Positions 52,243 to 63,919 of a DNA stretch of 64,000 nucleotides are shown in pieces; positions within the stretch are counted from its first letter, which is position 1, and each line of letters starts with the position of its first letter. This DNA comes from Enterobacter dykesii. GTDB lineage: Bacteria; Pseudomonadota; Gammaproteobacteria; Enterobacterales; Enterobacteriaceae. Both the position numbers and the translations under genes were made by a program. The notes under the pieces are model-generated. The model saw only the letters and a list, made by a program, of their open reading frames with translations, made no database searches and was not told where the DNA came from. The stretch spans positions 4,464,001-4,528,000 of the forward strand of contig NZ_CP126604.1 of assembly GCF_008364625.2 (NCBI RefSeq). Reading direction: 5' to 3'.

Positions 52243-53748
52243 TTACTCCTGATTCACGCGATTAAGCTTGCCCACAGCGGCAGCCATCAGAACTTCCTGG
52301 GTGGCCTGCTCGCGAGTGAATTCACCGCCGAGATGCCCTTCATGCATGACGATAATGCGATCGCTCATGCCTAATACTTCTGGCATCTCGGAAGAGACCA
52401 GAATGATGCTCAGACCGTCGGCCTTGAACTGGTTAATCAGCTGATAAATCTCTTTCTTCGCGCCCACGTCTACGCCGCGGGTTGGCTCATCGAGGATCAG
52501 CACTTTCGGGCGCGTCATCAGCCCGCGCGCAATCGCCACTTTCTGCTGATTACCGCCGGACAACAGGCCAATCGCCTGCTCCATCGACGGGGTCTTGACG
52601 TTAAAGAGGCGGATAAAATCGCTGACCGCCTGCTGCTCATCTTTATGCTTCAGGCTACCGCCGCTATGGCTGAAATAGCGCAGCGCGGTCAGGGACATGT
52701 TCTCTTTAACCGACATCCCCAGCACCAGGCCGTCGCGTTTGCGGTCTTCGGAGATATAGACGATGCCGTTCGCCAGACCATCCTGCGGAGAGCGGGTGAC
52801 CACTTCATGACCGTCAAGGGTGACATAACCGCTGGTGCGCGGCAGTGCGCCGTAGAGCACTTTCATCAGCTCGGTACGTCCCGCGCCCATCAGGCCCGCC
52901 ACGCCCAGGATCTCGCCCTGGCGCAGGGTAAAGGTGACGTCGTTCACGCCAGGACCGCAGAGGTTGTCCACCTTCAGGCGGATCTCTCCCGGCGCTTTAT
53001 CCAGATGCGGATACTGATCTTCGAGCTTGCGTCCCACCATCATTTCGATGAGCGTATCTTCGGTCAGCGTGGCGACTTCGCGCTCGGCAATAAACTGCCC
53101 GTCGCGGAAGACGGTGACGTCATCGCAGATCTCGAAGATCTCTTTCATGCGGTGAGAGATATAGACAATCCCGCGCCCCTGCGACTTCAGCTCGCGGATA
53201 ACGCGGAACAGGGATTCCGTTTCAGTATCGGTCAGGGCGTCGGTCGGTTCATCCATAATGATGACCTTCGACTCAAAGCTCAGCACCTTCGCGATTTCCA
53301 CCATCTGCTGATCGCCAATGGAGAGATCGCCTACCAGGCGGTCGCTCTTAAAGCGCAGGTTCAGCTTCGCCAGCAGCTTGTCCGCCTCGGCATACATGGT
53401 TTTCCAGTCGATTTTGCCGAACCGGTTAACAAACTCGCGGCCGAGGAAGATGTTTTCCGCAATGGTGAGCTGAGGAATGAGGTTCAGCTCCTGGTGAATA
53501 ATGCCGATACCCGCTTCCTGAGAAGATTTCGGGCCAGTGAAGGTGGTCTCTTTGCCCAGCCAGACGAGTGAACCGGCATCGCGTTGATAGATACCAGTCA
53601 GCACTTTCATCATGGTGGATTTGCCGGCACCGTTTTCCCCCACCAGCGCCATCACGCGCCCGGGGTAGACGTTCAGCGCCGCGCCGGAGAGGGCTTTTAC
53701 GCCCGGGAACGACTTATCGATCCCTTTGAGTTGCAGTAATGCGTCCAT
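52243..53748 (-). CDS. rbsA: Ribose ABC transporter ATPase
   Basis: A 501-residue protein with two nucleotide-binding halves. The first has canonical Walker [10 protein letters not shown], signature LSIGDQQ and Walker [13 protein letters not shown]. The second has a degenerate P-loop ([10 protein letters not shown]), signature LSGGNQQK and Walker [12 protein letters not shown], as typical for sugar ATPases of this class. The start is the ATG at 53746-53748; longer frames overlap rbsD. Confidence 0.97.
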   Translation of the reverse strand: MDALLQLKGIDKSFPGVKALSGAALNVYPGRVMALVGENGAGKSTMMKVLTGIYQRDAGSLVWLGKETTFTGPKSSQEAGIGIIHQELNLIPQLTIAENIFLGREFVNRFGKIDWKTMYAEADKLLAKLNLRFKSDRLVGDLSIGDQQMVEIAKVLSFESKVIIMDEPTDALTDTETESLFRVIRELKSQGRGIVYISHRMKEIFEICDDVTVFRDGQFIAEREVATLTEDTLIEMMVGRKLEDQYPHLDKAPGEIRLKVDNLCGPGVNDVTFTLRQGEILGVAGLMGAGRTELMKVLYGALPRTSGYVTLDGHEVVTRSPQDGLANGIVYISEDRKRDGLVLGMSVKENMSLTALRYFSHSGGSLKHKDEQQAVSDFIRLFNVKTPSMEQAIGLLSGGNQQKVAIARGLMTRPKVLILDEPTRGVDVGAKKEIYQLINQFKADGLSIILVSSEMPEVLGMSDRIIVMHEGHLGGEFTREQATQEVLMAAAVGKLNRVNQE

Positions 53749-53755
53749 GATGGCC

Positions 53756-54175
53756 TCAGAATGTGACGCCAGCACAGAGAATGATATTCGCATACGGGGA
53801 ACACTCCCCGCTGCGAATCACCGCCTGACTGTCTGCGGTTTGTTGTTTGAACTGTTCATGCGTCGTGTAACGAATTTCTATGGTGTTTCCCTGGTGTTGT
53901 TGCAGTTGCTCAATATGGCTGAGCAACGTTTCGTGGAGTTGCGGATTATGTTGTTTGATTTCCGCCGCGAGAATGGCGGTCTCAACCTGCATCTCCGCCG
54001 TCACAACTTCCAGTACCTGCATAAACGAGGGTACACCCTGCGTTAACGCCATATCGATACGGGTTGTGCTGCGCGGAACCGGTAAGCCTGCATCGCAAAC
54101 CACCAGCGTATCGGTATGCCCAAGACGGGAAATAACCGATGAGATTTCTGAGTTGAGTACCGTGCCTTTCTTCAT
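53756..54175 (-). CDS. rbsD: D-ribose pyranase
   Basis: A 139-residue mutarotase converting beta-pyranose to beta-furanose ribose, the form used by ribokinase. Catalytic His20 lies in [10 protein letters not shown] with the nearby acidic DAGLPVP motif. First gene of rbsDACBKR; operators lie just upstream. Confidence 0.96.
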   Translation of the reverse strand: MKKGTVLNSEISSVISRLGHTDTLVVCDAGLPVPRSTTRIDMALTQGVPSFMQVLEVVTAEMQVETAILAAEIKQHNPQLHETLLSHIEQLQQHQGNTIEIRYTTHEQFKQQTADSQAVIRSGECSPYANIILCAGVTF

Positions 54176-54188
54176 TTTCTTGCTCCAC

Positions 54189-54206
54189 TAGCGAAACGTT
54201 TCGCTA
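54189..54206. promoter_or_regulatory. RbsR operator O1
   Basis: tagcgaaacgtttcgcta, an 18-bp perfect palindrome 13 bp before rbsD; matches the E. coli RbsR site. It would overlap the transcription start (TACACT -10 upstream on the minus strand). Confidence 0.88.
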
Positions 54207-54267
54207 AAAATAGTGTAGCGCCAGAAATGTTCAGAAAACCATCATGACGTAACAGATTTGTGATCGA

Positions 54268-54285
54268 CGTCGAAACGTTTCGCTA
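54268..54285. promoter_or_regulatory. Second RbsR-type operator upstream of rbsD
   Basis: The core cgaaacgtttcg (54271-54282) repeats the operator centre 79 bp upstream of O1. It overlaps a CRP-like right half-site (gatcaca on the minus strand), so RbsR and CRP may compete here or RbsR may loop the DNA. Confidence 0.65.
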
Positions 54286-54329
54286 AGTGAAATGCAGAGA
54301 CAATTATTGTGGGTTGGCGAGGGGTTTGG

Positions 54330-54360
54330 TAGGCCGGGTAAGCGAAGCGCCACCCGGCAT
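54330..54360. repeat. REP element between rbsD and kup
   Basis: taggccgggtaagcgaagcg then ccacccggcat, a palindromic REP just after the kup stop codon. Confidence 0.82.
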
Positions 54361-54372
54361 TTTCAGAAGGGA

Positions 54373-56241
54373 TTAGATCTCGACCTGCGTCCCCAGTTCA
54401 ATCACGCGGTTAGGCGGGATCTCAAACTGGTCAGGCGCGCGCAGGGCGTTACGCTGCAGGATGAGGTATAGCTTGCCGCGCAGGCGCAGATACCACGGTC
54501 GCTTGCCGATGATCAGCGACTCGTGCGACATAAAGAACGACGTCTCCATCATCCGGCAGCTCAGCCCTTCCAGGCCGCAGCGGTGGAACACCTCTTCCAC
54601 GTTTGGCGTTTCGCGCCAGCCGTAGCTCGCCACCACGCGCCAGAATGTCGGCGACAGCTGCTCGATTTGCACACGACGCACGTTGTGAACGTAAGGCGCA
54701 TCTTCGGTGCGCAGCGTCAGCAGGATCACGCGCTCGTGCAGCACTTTGTTGTGCTTGAGGTTATGCATCAGCGCGAACGGAATGACGTTCAGCGCGCGAG
54801 ACATATATACCGCAGTACCCGGCACGCGGACCGGCGGGGATTTCTCCAGCGAAGCGATCATCGCCTCCAGAGAATTGCCGTGCTCATGCATGCGGCGCAG
54901 CAGGCGGAAGCGCTCGCTTTTCCAGGTGGTCATGACAATGAACATCACCAGACCCAGCGTCAGCGGCAGCCAGCCACCGGAGACAATTTTGTCGAGGTTT
55001 GCGGAGAACAGCGGCACGTCGATACACAGGAAGCCCACCAGAATCATCGCCACGAGGAATTTATTCCAGTGCCAGTTTCGGTAAGCCACCGTGGTGGAGA
55101 GAAGCGATGTCAGCACCATCGTACCGGTTACCGCAATACCGTACGCTGCAGCCAGGTTACTGGAATGCTCGAAGCTGACGATAACAATAACAACAGCGAA
55201 ATAGAGGAGCCAGTTAACGAACGGAATGTAGATCTGGCCCGACTCCATCTCTGAGGTATGGATGATGCGCATCGGTGACAGATACCCCAGACGCACGGCC
55301 TGGCGCGTCAGAGAGAACACGCCGGAAATCACCGCCTGGGAGGCAATGACGGTCGCCAGCGTCGCCAGGATCAGCATCGGCACCAGCGCCCAGTCGGGCG
55401 CCAGCAGGAAGAACGGGTTCTTGATCGCTTCCGGGTTTTTAAGCAGCAGCGCGCCCTGACCGAAGTAGTTCAGCACCAGCGACGGCAGCACCACAATAAA
55501 CCATGCCACGCGGATAGGCAGTTTCCCGAAGTGGCCCATGTCAGCATACAGCGCTTCCACACCGGTGATGGAGAGCACGACGGCCCCCAGCGCCACGAAG
55601 GAAACCACTTTGTATTCGAGGAAGAAATGCACCGCCCAGTAAGGGTTCAGCGCGTGCAGCACTTCCGGGTTCGCGATAATGCTGCGTAAACCAAGCGCCG
55701 CCAGGATCAGGAACCAGGCCAGCATAATCGGCGCAAACAGTTTGCCCACCAGCCCTGTACCGTGCTTCTGGATCATGAACAGCAGCGTCAGGACAATGAT
55801 GGCCAATGGGACCACCCATGAATCGAGCTGGGGAGCGATAATCTCCAGCCCCTCTATCGCCGACAGCACCGAGATAGCCGGCGTTATCACCACTTCTCCG
55901 TAGAAGAAACTGCCGCCAATCAGGCCGATAATAACCAGCACAGAGGTCATCCTGGCCGAGGTATTGCGCCCGGCAAGAGACATCAGGGTCAGGATCCCGC
56001 CTTCACCCGCGTTATCAGCACGCATAACGAAGGAGAGATATTTAACGGAAACCACCAGGATCAGCAGCCAGAAGATGAGGGACAGGAAGCCAAATACGGC
56101 ATCGCGCTCAACACCAAAGCCAAACTGGCCGGACAGACATTCACGAAGCGTATAAAGCGGGCTGGTGCCGATATCACCGTAGACAACCCCGATCGCCGCA
56201 AGCGTTATTGCGGGTAATGATTGCTTATTATCAGTGCTCAT
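54373..56241 (-). CDS. kup: Low-affinity potassium:H+ symporter Kup
   Basis: A 622-residue KUP/HAK transporter with about 12 membrane helices in the first 440 residues and a soluble C-terminal region. The N-terminal family signature [17 protein letters not shown] is intact. It mediates K+ uptake at low pH and is also the main caesium route. It is upstream of the rbs operon on the same strand and divergent from ravA. Confidence 0.96.
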   Translation of the reverse strand: MSTDNKQSLPAITLAAIGVVYGDIGTSPLYTLRECLSGQFGFGVERDAVFGFLSLIFWLLILVVSVKYLSFVMRADNAGEGGILTLMSLAGRNTSARMTSVLVIIGLIGGSFFYGEVVITPAISVLSAIEGLEIIAPQLDSWVVPLAIIVLTLLFMIQKHGTGLVGKLFAPIMLAWFLILAALGLRSIIANPEVLHALNPYWAVHFFLEYKVVSFVALGAVVLSITGVEALYADMGHFGKLPIRVAWFIVVLPSLVLNYFGQGALLLKNPEAIKNPFFLLAPDWALVPMLILATLATVIASQAVISGVFSLTRQAVRLGYLSPMRIIHTSEMESGQIYIPFVNWLLYFAVVIVIVSFEHSSNLAAAYGIAVTGTMVLTSLLSTTVAYRNWHWNKFLVAMILVGFLCIDVPLFSANLDKIVSGGWLPLTLGLVMFIVMTTWKSERFRLLRRMHEHGNSLEAMIASLEKSPPVRVPGTAVYMSRALNVIPFALMHNLKHNKVLHERVILLTLRTEDAPYVHNVRRVQIEQLSPTFWRVVASYGWRETPNVEEVFHRCGLEGLSCRMMETSFFMSHESLIIGKRPWYLRLRGKLYLILQRNALRAPDQFEIPPNRVIELGTQVEI

Positions 56242-56463
56242 AGACTAGTCTTTTCGTTTAAATAACAAATGTGTTCCCGGTCCCTTGGCCCACAAAAAGC
56301 GCACAGTATGCACGATTCAATGCAAAATCGTACCCCTAAATGCAACCGCATTAATGTAGCGCAAAGAAAATTGCGCCGCACTTCAGTCTATTACCAGCCC
56401 TGACTGAAACGTCTATACTCGCTTCAATTGGCCGCCACGACGGCGAAAGGATGCAAAACTATT

Positions 56464-57960
56464 ATGGCTCACTCACATTTATTAGCAGAAAGAATTTCCC
56501 GCCTCAGCAGCGCGCTGGAGAAAGGCCTTTTCGAGCGTAGCCACGCCATCCGCCTCTGTTTACTGGCGGCGTTGAGCGGTGAGAGCGTGTTTTTGCTGGG
56601 ACCGCCGGGCATTGCCAAAAGCCTGATTGCCCGCAGGCTAAAATTTGCTTTTCAGAACGCCCGCGCCTTCGAATATCTCATGACCCGGTTTTCCACCCCA
56701 GAAGAAGTTTTTGGTCCGCTCTCCATTCAGGCATTGAAAGATGAGGGTCGCTATCAGCGTCTGACAGAAGGGTATCTTCCGGAGGCTGAGATTGTTTTTC
56801 TCGATGAGATCTGGAAAGCGGGGCCGGCTATTCTTAACACCCTCCTCACGGCGATAAACGAACGTCGGTTCCGTAACGGCGCCAGTGAAGAGAAAATCCC
56901 GATGCGCCTGCTGGTGGCCGCCTCTAACGAACTGCCTGAAGCCGACAGCAGTCTGGAAGCGCTGTATGACCGTATGCTTATCCGCCTGTGGCTGGACAAA
57001 GTACAGGATAAGTCCAACTTTCGCTCCATGCTGGTCAGCCAGCAGGATGAAAGTGAAAACCCGGTATCCGCTTCGCTGCAGGTGACGGATGAGGAGTATC
57101 ACCAGTGGCAGCAGGACATCGGCAAAATCAAACTGCCAGACGCCGTCTTCGAGCTGATCTATCTGCTGCGCCAGCAGCTTGATCTCATCCCTTCAGCGCC
57201 CTATGTCTCCGATCGCCGGTGGAAAAAAGCGATCCGCCTGCTGCAGGCGAGCGCCCTGTTCAGCGGCCGTGATGCCGTCGCGCCAATCGATCTGATCCTG
57301 CTGAAAGATTGCCTCTGGCACGATGCAGAAGGTATGAACCTGATGCAGCAGCAGCTTGACGTTTTGATGACCGGACACGCCTGGGGGCAGCAGGCGATGC
57401 TCAACCAGCTGGGGGCGATTGCCCAGCGGCGCATCCAGCTTCAGCAGCAGCAAAGCGATAAAACCGCGCTGAAAGTAAATCGCCTTGGGGGCATGTTCGC
57501 CCGCAAACCGCACTACGAGCTTCCCGCGGATCTGACCGCAGCAACGCTAACGTTGCTGCTCCAGCAGCCGCTTAAACTGCATGATATGCAGGTGGTGCAC
57601 ATTACGATTGAGCGCGAGGCGCTGGCGCAGTGGCTGGATAAGGGCGGAGAGATCCGGGGAAAACTCAACGGCATTGGTTTCGCGCAGCCGCTGAATATGG
57701 AATTGGACAGCAGCCAGCACCTGGTGATCCGCGACGTCAGCCTCCAGGGATCGCGTCTTGCTCTTCCGGGAACCGCTTCGGATAGCGTGCCGGAAGAGAT
57801 TAAGCAGCAGCTGGAAGCGCTGGATACCGAATGGCATCAGCAGCACACCCGCTTTAGCGAGCAGCAAAAATGCCTCTTTATTCATAGCGACTGGTTAGGT
57901 CGCATCGAAGCCAGCCTGCAGGACGTCAGCGCGCAGATCAAACAGGCGCGTCAATGCTAA
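56464..57960 (+). CDS. ravA: MoxR-family AAA+ ATPase RavA
   Basis: A 498-residue ATPase with Walker [10 protein letters not shown], Walker B IVFLDEIW and sensor ASNELPEAD, followed by the LARA domain that contacts lysine decarboxylase LdcI/CadA. RavA with ViaA is linked to acid stress, the stringent response and assembly or activity of iron-sulfur respiratory complexes. The start ATG at 56464 gives the E. coli length. It overlaps viaA by seven bases. Confidence 0.95.
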   Translation: MAHSHLLAERISRLSSALEKGLFERSHAIRLCLLAALSGESVFLLGPPGIAKSLIARRLKFAFQNARAFEYLMTRFSTPEEVFGPLSIQALKDEGRYQRLTEGYLPEAEIVFLDEIWKAGPAILNTLLTAINERRFRNGASEEKIPMRLLVAASNELPEADSSLEALYDRMLIRLWLDKVQDKSNFRSMLVSQQDESENPVSASLQVTDEEYHQWQQDIGKIKLPDAVFELIYLLRQQLDLIPSAPYVSDRRWKKAIRLLQASALFSGRDAVAPIDLILLKDCLWHDAEGMNLMQQQLDVLMTGHAWGQQAMLNQLGAIAQRRIQLQQQQSDKTALKVNRLGGMFARKPHYELPADLTAATLTLLLQQPLKLHDMQVVHITIEREALAQWLDKGGEIRGKLNGIGFAQPLNMELDSSQHLVIRDVSLQGSRLALPGTASDSVPEEIKQQLEALDTEWHQQHTRFSEQQKCLFIHSDWLGRIEASLQDVSAQIKQARQC

Positions 57961-59405
57961 CCCTGGATACGCTTAACGTCATGCTGGCGGTCAGCGAGGA
58001 GGGGTTGATCGAAGAAGTGGTCATTACCCTTCTGGCGTCGCCGCAGCTGGCGGCCTTCTTCGAAAAATTTCCGAAGCTTAAAAAGGCGATGACGGACGAT
58101 CTGCCCCGCTGGCGAGAAAATTTGCGTCAGCGGTTCAGGGAGACCGAAGTTCCGCCTGAGTTAACGGAAGAGGTGGCCTGCTATCAGCAGTGCCAGCGGC
58201 TCTCCACGTCGCAGTTTATCGTCCAGCTCCCGCAAACCCTGACGTTGCTCGATAACGTCCACTCTCCGTTTGCCAGCCAGGCCCGGGGGCTGGTCACGGA
58301 TAACGCCACCTTTACCCCCGCACTGCATACCCTTTTCTTACAGCGCTGGCGCCTCAGCCTGGTGGTGCAGGCCACAACGCTGAACCAGCAGCTGCTGGAT
58401 GAAGAGCGTGAACAGCTGCTGAGTGAAGTTCAGGAACGTATGACGCTGAGCGGCCAGCTAGAACAGGTGCTGGTGGAGAATGAAAATGCCGCCGGACGTC
58501 TGTGGGATATGAGCGCCGGTCAGCTCCGGCGCGGGGATTATCAGCTGATCGTCAAATACGGCGATTTTCTGGCACAGCAGCCCGAACTGATGAAGCTTGC
58601 AGAACAGCTGGGCCGCTCAAGGGAGGCAAAATCGGTCCCAAAGAAAGATGCCCCGATGGAAACCTTCCGCACCCTGGTGCGCGAACCGGCTACCGTGCCG
58701 GAGCAGGTCGACGGGCTCCAGCAGAGCGATGACATTTTACGCCTGCTGCCAACGGAGCTGAGCACGCTGGGGATGACCGAACTGGAGTATGAGTTCTATC
58801 GTCGGCTGGTGGAAAAACAGCTTCTCACCTACAGACTGCACGGCGAAGCCTGGCGCGAGAAAGTCAGCCAACGGCCGGTCGTCCATCAGGATTTTGATGA
58901 ACAGCCGCGCGGGCCCTTCATTGTTTGCGTGGATACGTCCGGTTCGATGGGCGGGTTTAACGAGCAGTGCGCGAAGGCGTTCTGTCTGGCACTGATGCGC
59001 GTGGCGCTGGCCGATCGCCGTCGCTGCTTTATCATGCTCTTCTCCAGCGAGGTGGTGGGCTATGAGCTGACGAACCAGCAGGGTATCGAGCAGGCAATCC
59101 GCTTCCTGAGCCAGCGCTTTCGCGGCGGCACGGATCTGGCCAGCTGCTTTCGCAGCATTGTGGAGCGTATGCAGGGAGGCGACTGGTACGACGCTGACGC
59201 GGTGGTGATTTCCGATTTTATTGCCCAGCGGCTGCCGGATGAGGTGGTGAATAAGGTGAAGGAGTTACAGCGGGTGCATCAGCACCGTTTTCATGCGGTG
59301 GCGATGTCAGCCCATGGAAAACCCGGCATCATGCGCATCTTCGATCATATCTGGCGCTTTGATACCGGGTTGCGTAGCCGCCTGCTCAGACGCTGGCAGC
59401 GTTAA
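57954..59405 (+). CDS. viaA: VWA-domain protein ViaA, RavA partner
   Basis: A 483-residue protein with a C-terminal von Willebrand A domain. The MIDAS motif [10 protein letters not shown] lies near residue 327, with further metal residues in FRGGTDLA and VISDF. It stimulates RavA ATPase activity and interacts with membranes and respiratory complexes. The stop abuts the asnA stop exactly, with no intervening base. Confidence 0.95.
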   Translation: MLTLDTLNVMLAVSEEGLIEEVVITLLASPQLAAFFEKFPKLKKAMTDDLPRWRENLRQRFRETEVPPELTEEVACYQQCQRLSTSQFIVQLPQTLTLLDNVHSPFASQARGLVTDNATFTPALHTLFLQRWRLSLVVQATTLNQQLLDEEREQLLSEVQERMTLSGQLEQVLVENENAAGRLWDMSAGQLRRGDYQLIVKYGDFLAQQPELMKLAEQLGRSREAKSVPKKDAPMETFRTLVREPATVPEQVDGLQQSDDILRLLPTELSTLGMTELEYEFYRRLVEKQLLTYRLHGEAWREKVSQRPVVHQDFDEQPRGPFIVCVDTSGSMGGFNEQCAKAFCLALMRVALADRRRCFIMLFSSEVVGYELTNQQGIEQAIRFLSQRFRGGTDLASCFRSIVERMQGGDWYDADAVVISDFIAQRLPDEVVNKVKELQRVHQHRFHAVAMSAHGKPGIMRIFDHIWRFDTGLRSRLLRRWQR

Positions 59406-60398
59406 TTACAGAAGAGAACCGACGCTTTCACGTACCTGCCGCGGCCAGACGCCACACTGAACCTGACCGATATGGGGTAATTGCAGCAGCAGCATGGTCA
59501 GACGGGACTGGCCGATACCGCCGCCGATCGTCTGAGGCATTTCACCGCGCAGCAGCGCCTGGTGCCACTCGAGTTTGAGACGATCTTCATCGCCGGTGAC
59601 CGCCAGCTGGCGCTTAAGCGCGTCAGCATCCACGCGGATCCCCATAGAAGAGAGCTCGAAGGCGTCTTCCAGTACCGGGTTCCACACCAGAATATCGCCG
59701 TTCAGCCCAGCAAATTCGCCTTCACCCGCAGTACTCCAGTCATCATAATCCGGCGCGCGAACGTCGTGGCGTTTGCCATCAGACAGTTTGCCGCCGATTC
59801 CGATCAGGAACACAGCACCTAATTCTTTGGCGATCGCACGCTCGCGGCCTTTAGCATCGAGATCCGGGAAGCGGCTCAGCAGCGCCTGGCTGTGAACAAA
59901 GTGGATCGTATCCGGCAGGAACGGTGCCAGACCAAACTCTTTGCTTACGGCCGCTTCGGTTGCTTTGATCCCGGCGTAGATCGCCTCAACGGTGGATTTC
60001 AGCGTGCCGACGTGACGTTCACCATCCCCCATCACGCGCTCCCAGTCCCACTGGTCAACGTAAACGGAATGAATCGGTGAAAGGCGATCTTCATCGGGAC
60101 GAAGGGCTTTCATATGCGTGTAAAGCCCTTCGCCCGCGCTGAAGTCGTGTTGTCCCAGAGTTTGACGCTTCCACTTCGCCAGGGAATGAACCACTTCGAA
60201 CTGAGCGTCTGGCAGTGTTTTCACTTTCACCTGTACCGCTTTTTCGCATCCAGAGAGGTTATCCTGCGTCCCGTCACCCACGCGGCTCAGAATCGGCGCC
60301 TGAACTTCAATAAGGCCAAGCTTCTCTTCCAGCTGGCGGGAAAAATGGGATTTTACGAAACTGATCTGGCGTTGTTTTGCGATGTAAGCGGTTTTCAT
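59406..60398 (-). CDS. asnA: Aspartate-ammonia ligase
   Basis: A 330-residue ammonia-dependent asparagine synthetase with a class II aminoacyl-tRNA-synthetase-like fold. It has [11 protein letters not shown] and the C-terminal [12 protein letters not shown] motif. It is divergent from its regulator asnC across 151 bp, which should contain the AsnC-controlled promoter. Confidence 0.97.
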   Translation of the reverse strand: MKTAYIAKQRQISFVKSHFSRQLEEKLGLIEVQAPILSRVGDGTQDNLSGCEKAVQVKVKTLPDAQFEVVHSLAKWKRQTLGQHDFSAGEGLYTHMKALRPDEDRLSPIHSVYVDQWDWERVMGDGERHVGTLKSTVEAIYAGIKATEAAVSKEFGLAPFLPDTIHFVHSQALLSRFPDLDAKGRERAIAKELGAVFLIGIGGKLSDGKRHDVRAPDYDDWSTAGEGEFAGLNGDILVWNPVLEDAFELSSMGIRVDADALKRQLAVTGDEDRLKLEWHQALLRGEMPQTIGGGIGQSRLTMLLLQLPHIGQVQCGVWPRQVRESVGSLL

Positions 60399-60549
60399 TA
60401 TTTATACTCCTGCGTCCTGTTGATATTGATTAAGCAACAGAAATGGCATCATATTCAATAACTCATCAACAAAAAGCCGCCTTCACTTTTGATTCGATAA
60501 AATTAAACGCTAGAATAGAATGATTCATTAATCTTCATAAGAAAAAGCT

Positions 60550-61008
60550 ATGGAAAATTATCAGATCGACAATCTCGACCGCGGCATTCTGGAGGCGTTA
60601 ATGGCCAATGCCCGTACCGCCTACGCCGAACTGGCAAAACAGTTTGGCGTCAGCCCGGGAACCATTCACGTCCGCGTAGAGAAGATGAAGCAGGCGGGGA
60701 TCATTACCGGCGCACGCATTGACGTCAGTCCTAAACATCTCGGTTACGACGTCTGCTGCTTCATCGGCATCATTCTTAAAAGCGCCAAAGACTACCCTTC
60801 CGCTCTGGCGAAGCTGAACGCGCTGGATGAAGTCACCGAGGCGTATTACACCACCGGGCATTACAGCATCTTTATTAAGGTCATGTGCCGATCCATCGAC
60901 GCCCTCCAGCAGGTACTTATCAACAAGATCCAAACAATCGATGAAATTCAGTCCACCGAGACGCTGATCTCCCTGCAAAACCCGATCATGCGTACCATCC
61001 GCCCGTGA
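60550..61008 (+). CDS. asnC: Lrp/AsnC-family regulator AsnC
   Basis: A 152-residue regulator with N-terminal HTH (YAELAKQFGVSPGTIHVRVE) and C-terminal RAM domain (about 70-145) that binds asparagine. It activates asnA when asparagine is low and autoregulates. mioC follows 90 bp downstream. Confidence 0.97.
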   Translation: MENYQIDNLDRGILEALMANARTAYAELAKQFGVSPGTIHVRVEKMKQAGIITGARIDVSPKHLGYDVCCFIGIILKSAKDYPSALAKLNALDEVTEAYYTTGHYSIFIKVMCRSIDALQQVLINKIQTIDEIQSTETLISLQNPIMRTIRP

Positions 61009-61020
61009 TCGGGCAAATTC

Positions 61021-61038
61021 ATTCCCACATTTTCCACA
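61021..61038. promoter_or_regulatory. Tandem DnaA-box-like sequences at the mioC promoter
   Basis: attcccaca (61021-61029) and ttttccaca (61030-61038) lie head to tail, each differing slightly from TTATCCACA. DnaA-repressed mioC transcription is known in E. coli, so these are plausible DnaA sites. Confidence 0.65.
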
Positions 61039-61098
61039 GGTAGATCCCAGCTCGTTCACAGCGTACAATGGCCGTCTCTTTATCTGGGCGAGCGATCA

Positions 61099-61548
61099 AT
61101 GGCGGACATTACCCTTATCAGCGGCAGCACCCTTGGTGGTGCGGAATACGTAGCGGAACACCTGGCTGAAAAGCTGGAAGATGCGGGCTTTTCTACGGAA
61201 ACCCTGCACGGTCCCTTGCTTGAAGATCTCCCGACTGACGGGGTCTGGCTGCTGATCACCTCCACGCACGGCGCGGGCGATCTGCCGGATAACCTGCAAC
61301 CTTTATACGACGAACTGCTGGAACAGCAGCCCGACCTGTCAAACGTCCGTTTTGGCGCGGTGGGGATCGGCAGTCGTGAATATGACACCTTTTGCGGGGC
61401 AATAGAGAAAGTTGAAGCCGCTGTCACCTCCTGCGGAGCAAAACAGCTGGGTGAAACGCTCAAGATCAACATCCTCGATCATGACATTCCGGAGGATCCA
61501 GCCGAGATCTGGCTCGCGGAATGGAAAAATTTACTCAAAAACGATTAA
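61099..61548 (+). CDS. mioC: Flavodoxin-like protein MioC
   Basis: A 149-residue FMN-binding flavodoxin with phosphate loop SGSTLGGAEYVAEHL and STHGAGDLPDN. Reported to support biotin synthase in vitro. It lies beside oriC and transcription runs into the origin, which historically gave the gene its interest. Confidence 0.95.
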   Translation: MADITLISGSTLGGAEYVAEHLAEKLEDAGFSTETLHGPLLEDLPTDGVWLLITSTHGAGDLPDNLQPLYDELLEQQPDLSNVRFGAVGIGSREYDTFCGAIEKVEAAVTSCGAKQLGETLKINILDHDIPEDPAEIWLAEWKNLLKND

Positions 61549-61835
61549 AGATCGCGCGAACAGATGTGGATAACTCTGGTTAAAAGCTCGTATTAACCCG
61601 TAGTTATCCAAAGAACAACTGTTGTGTCGTTTTTGACCTGTGTATAAAGTCGCGATCTGATCCCAGCTTATACTGTCCAGGATCACCGATCATTCACAGC
61701 AAACGATCCTTTCTAACTGCATGATCTTCTTTGTGAGATCGGACTTATCCACACAGGTTCGCGATCCTAATAAGAGATCACAATAGAACAGATCTCTAAA
61801 TAAAAAGATCTTCTTTTTAATAGCCCAGGATCCCA
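61549..61835. other. oriC: Chromosomal replication origin oriC
   Basis: This mioC-mnmG interval is the enterobacterial oriC. DnaA boxes: R4 tgtggataa (61565-61573), R3 ttatccaaa (61604-61612), R2 tgtgtataa (61639-61647) and R1 ttatccaca (61745-61753). Beyond R1, the AT-rich unwinding region with GATC-led 13-mers runs to 61827 (aagatcttctttttaatagc). I count 13 GATC sites, dense targets for Dam and SeqA. Order and sequence match E. coli oriC, here inverted. The boundaries are approximate. Confidence 0.96.
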
Positions 61836-61922
61836 ATGCTTTCTCGAAAGACTAAAGTTGAGTAGAATCCACGGCCCGGGCTTCAATCCATTTTCATACC
61901 GCTTTACGCGAGGCAGACCACC

Positions 61923-63812
61923 ATGTTTTATCAGGATCCTTTTGACGTCATCATCATTGGCGGGGGTCACGCAGGCACTGAGGCCGCAATGGCCGCAGCG
62001 CGTATGGGTCAGCAGACCCTGCTTTTGACACACAATATCGACACGCTGGGACAAATGTCCTGTAATCCGGCGATTGGCGGCATTGGGAAAGGACACCTGG
62101 TAAAAGAAGTGGATGCACTTGGCGGCCTGATGGCGAAAGCGATCGATCGGGCCGGCATACAGTTTAGGATACTAAACGCGAGTAAAGGTCCCGCTGTGCG
62201 TGCGACCCGTGCTCAGGCAGACCGCGTGCTTTACCGTCAGGCGGTGCGTACCGCCCTGGAGAACCAGCCGAACCTGATGATCTTCCAGCAGGCGGTTGAA
62301 GATCTTATCGTTGAGAACGATCGCGTCGTGGGCGCCGTGACCCAGATGGGCCTCAAATTCCGCGCGAAAGCCGTGGTGCTGACCGTGGGCACCTTCCTTG
62401 ACGGTAAAATTCATATCGGTCTGGATAACTACAGCGGTGGCCGTGCTGGCGATCCGCCGTCTATTCCACTGTCTTGCCGTCTGCGTGAACTGCCGCTGCG
62501 CGTTAGCCGCCTGAAAACCGGTACGCCGCCGCGTATTGATGCGCGCACCATTGATTTCAGCGTGCTGGCGCAACAGCACGGTGATAACCCCATGCCGGTG
62601 TTCTCGTTCATGGGCAATGCGGCTCAGCATCCGCAGCAGGTACCGTGCTACATCACGCATACCAACGAGAAAACTCATGATGTGATCCGCAACAACCTCG
62701 ATCGCAGCCCCATGTATGCCGGCGTGATCGAAGGGATCGGTCCACGCTACTGCCCGTCGATCGAAGACAAAGTGATGCGCTTTGCCGATCGTAACCAGCA
62801 CCAGATCTTCCTGGAGCCGGAAGGACTGACCTCAAACGAAATTTACCCGAACGGCATCTCCACCAGCCTGCCGTTCGATGTGCAGATGCAAATTGTTCGC
62901 TCAATGCAGGGGATGGAGAATGCGAAAATTGTTCGCCCCGGCTACGCTATTGAGTACGATTTCTTCGATCCACGCGACCTGAAGCCAACCCTGGAAAGCA
63001 AGTTCATCCACGGTCTGTTCTTCGCGGGGCAGATTAACGGCACCACCGGCTACGAAGAAGCGGCTGCACAGGGCCTGCTTGCCGGTCTGAACGCCGCGCG
63101 CTTCTCTGCTGAGAAAGAGGGCTGGGCACCAGGCCGTTCTCAGGCGTATCTGGGCGTGCTGGTTGACGATCTCTGCACGCTGGGTACCAAAGAGCCGTAC
63201 CGTATGTTTACCTCTCGCGCGGAATATCGCCTGATGCTGCGTGAAGATAACGCCGACCTGCGTCTGACCGAAATGGGCCGCGAGCTGGGTCTGGTTGATG
63301 ACGAACGCTGGGCGCGCTTCAACGAAAAGCTGGAGCGCATTGAACAGGAACGTCAGCGCCTGAAAACCACCTGGGTGAATCCGCAGGCGGAAACCGCTGC
63401 CGAAGTAAACGCTCACTTAACAGCGCCGCTGTCGCGCGAGGCCAGCGGTGAAGATTTACTGCGCCGTCCTGAAGTCACCTACGAGAACCTGGTTAAACTG
63501 ACCGCGTTCGCGCCGGGCCTGGAAGACGCTGAAGCGGCAGAGCAGGTTGAGATCCAGGTGAAGTACGAAGGTTACATCGCGCGTCAGCAGGATGAGATCG
63601 AAAAACAGCAGCGTAACGAAAACACGCTGCTGCCGGAAATGCTGGACTACCGCCAGGTGACGGGCCTCTCGAACGAAGTGATCGCCAAGCTGAACGATCA
63701 CAAACCAGTATCGATCGGCCAGGCATCCCGTATCTCGGGTGTTACCCCTGCGGCGATTTCGATCCTGCTGGTCTGGCTGAAAAAGCAGGGCATGCTGCGC
63801 CGCAGCGCGTAA
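61923..63812 (+). CDS. mnmG: tRNA uridine 5-carboxymethylaminomethyl modification enzyme MnmG (GidA)
   Basis: A 629-residue FAD enzyme that with MnmE modifies U34 of certain tRNAs. The FAD motif [17 protein letters not shown] lies near residue 13. The conserved [21 protein letters not shown], the [11 protein letters not shown] region and the helical C-terminal MnmE/tRNA-binding domain follow. Transcription moves away from oriC, as in E. coli. Confidence 0.97.
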   Translation: MFYQDPFDVIIIGGGHAGTEAAMAAARMGQQTLLLTHNIDTLGQMSCNPAIGGIGKGHLVKEVDALGGLMAKAIDRAGIQFRILNASKGPAVRATRAQADRVLYRQAVRTALENQPNLMIFQQAVEDLIVENDRVVGAVTQMGLKFRAKAVVLTVGTFLDGKIHIGLDNYSGGRAGDPPSIPLSCRLRELPLRVSRLKTGTPPRIDARTIDFSVLAQQHGDNPMPVFSFMGNAAQHPQQVPCYITHTNEKTHDVIRNNLDRSPMYAGVIEGIGPRYCPSIEDKVMRFADRNQHQIFLEPEGLTSNEIYPNGISTSLPFDVQMQIVRSMQGMENAKIVRPGYAIEYDFFDPRDLKPTLESKFIHGLFFAGQINGTTGYEEAAAQGLLAGLNAARFSAEKEGWAPGRSQAYLGVLVDDLCTLGTKEPYRMFTSRAEYRLMLREDNADLRLTEMGRELGLVDDERWARFNEKLERIEQERQRLKTTWVNPQAETAAEVNAHLTAPLSREASGEDLLRRPEVTYENLVKLTAFAPGLEDAEAAEQVEIQVKYEGYIARQQDEIEKQQRNENTLLPEMLDYRQVTGLSNEVIAKLNDHKPVSIGQASRISGVTPAAISILLVWLKKQGMLRRSA

Positions 63813-63826
63813 TTGACATTGCTTTT

Positions 63827-63893
63827 GGCGGGTGGCGCTTCGCTGACCCGCCCTACTTATTCGTAGGCCCGGTAAGCGGCAGCGCCACCGGGC
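63827..63893. repeat. BIME: two REP units between mnmG and rsmG
   Basis: A first unit (63827-63855, ggcgggtggcgcttcgctga...) and a second, partly inverted unit (63864-63893, taggcccggtaagcggcagc...) separated by eight bases and followed by an A-run. They lie between two co-directional genes. Confidence 0.8.
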
Positions 63894-63919
63894 AAAAAAA
63901 CTCTCAACAGGTATTCACC

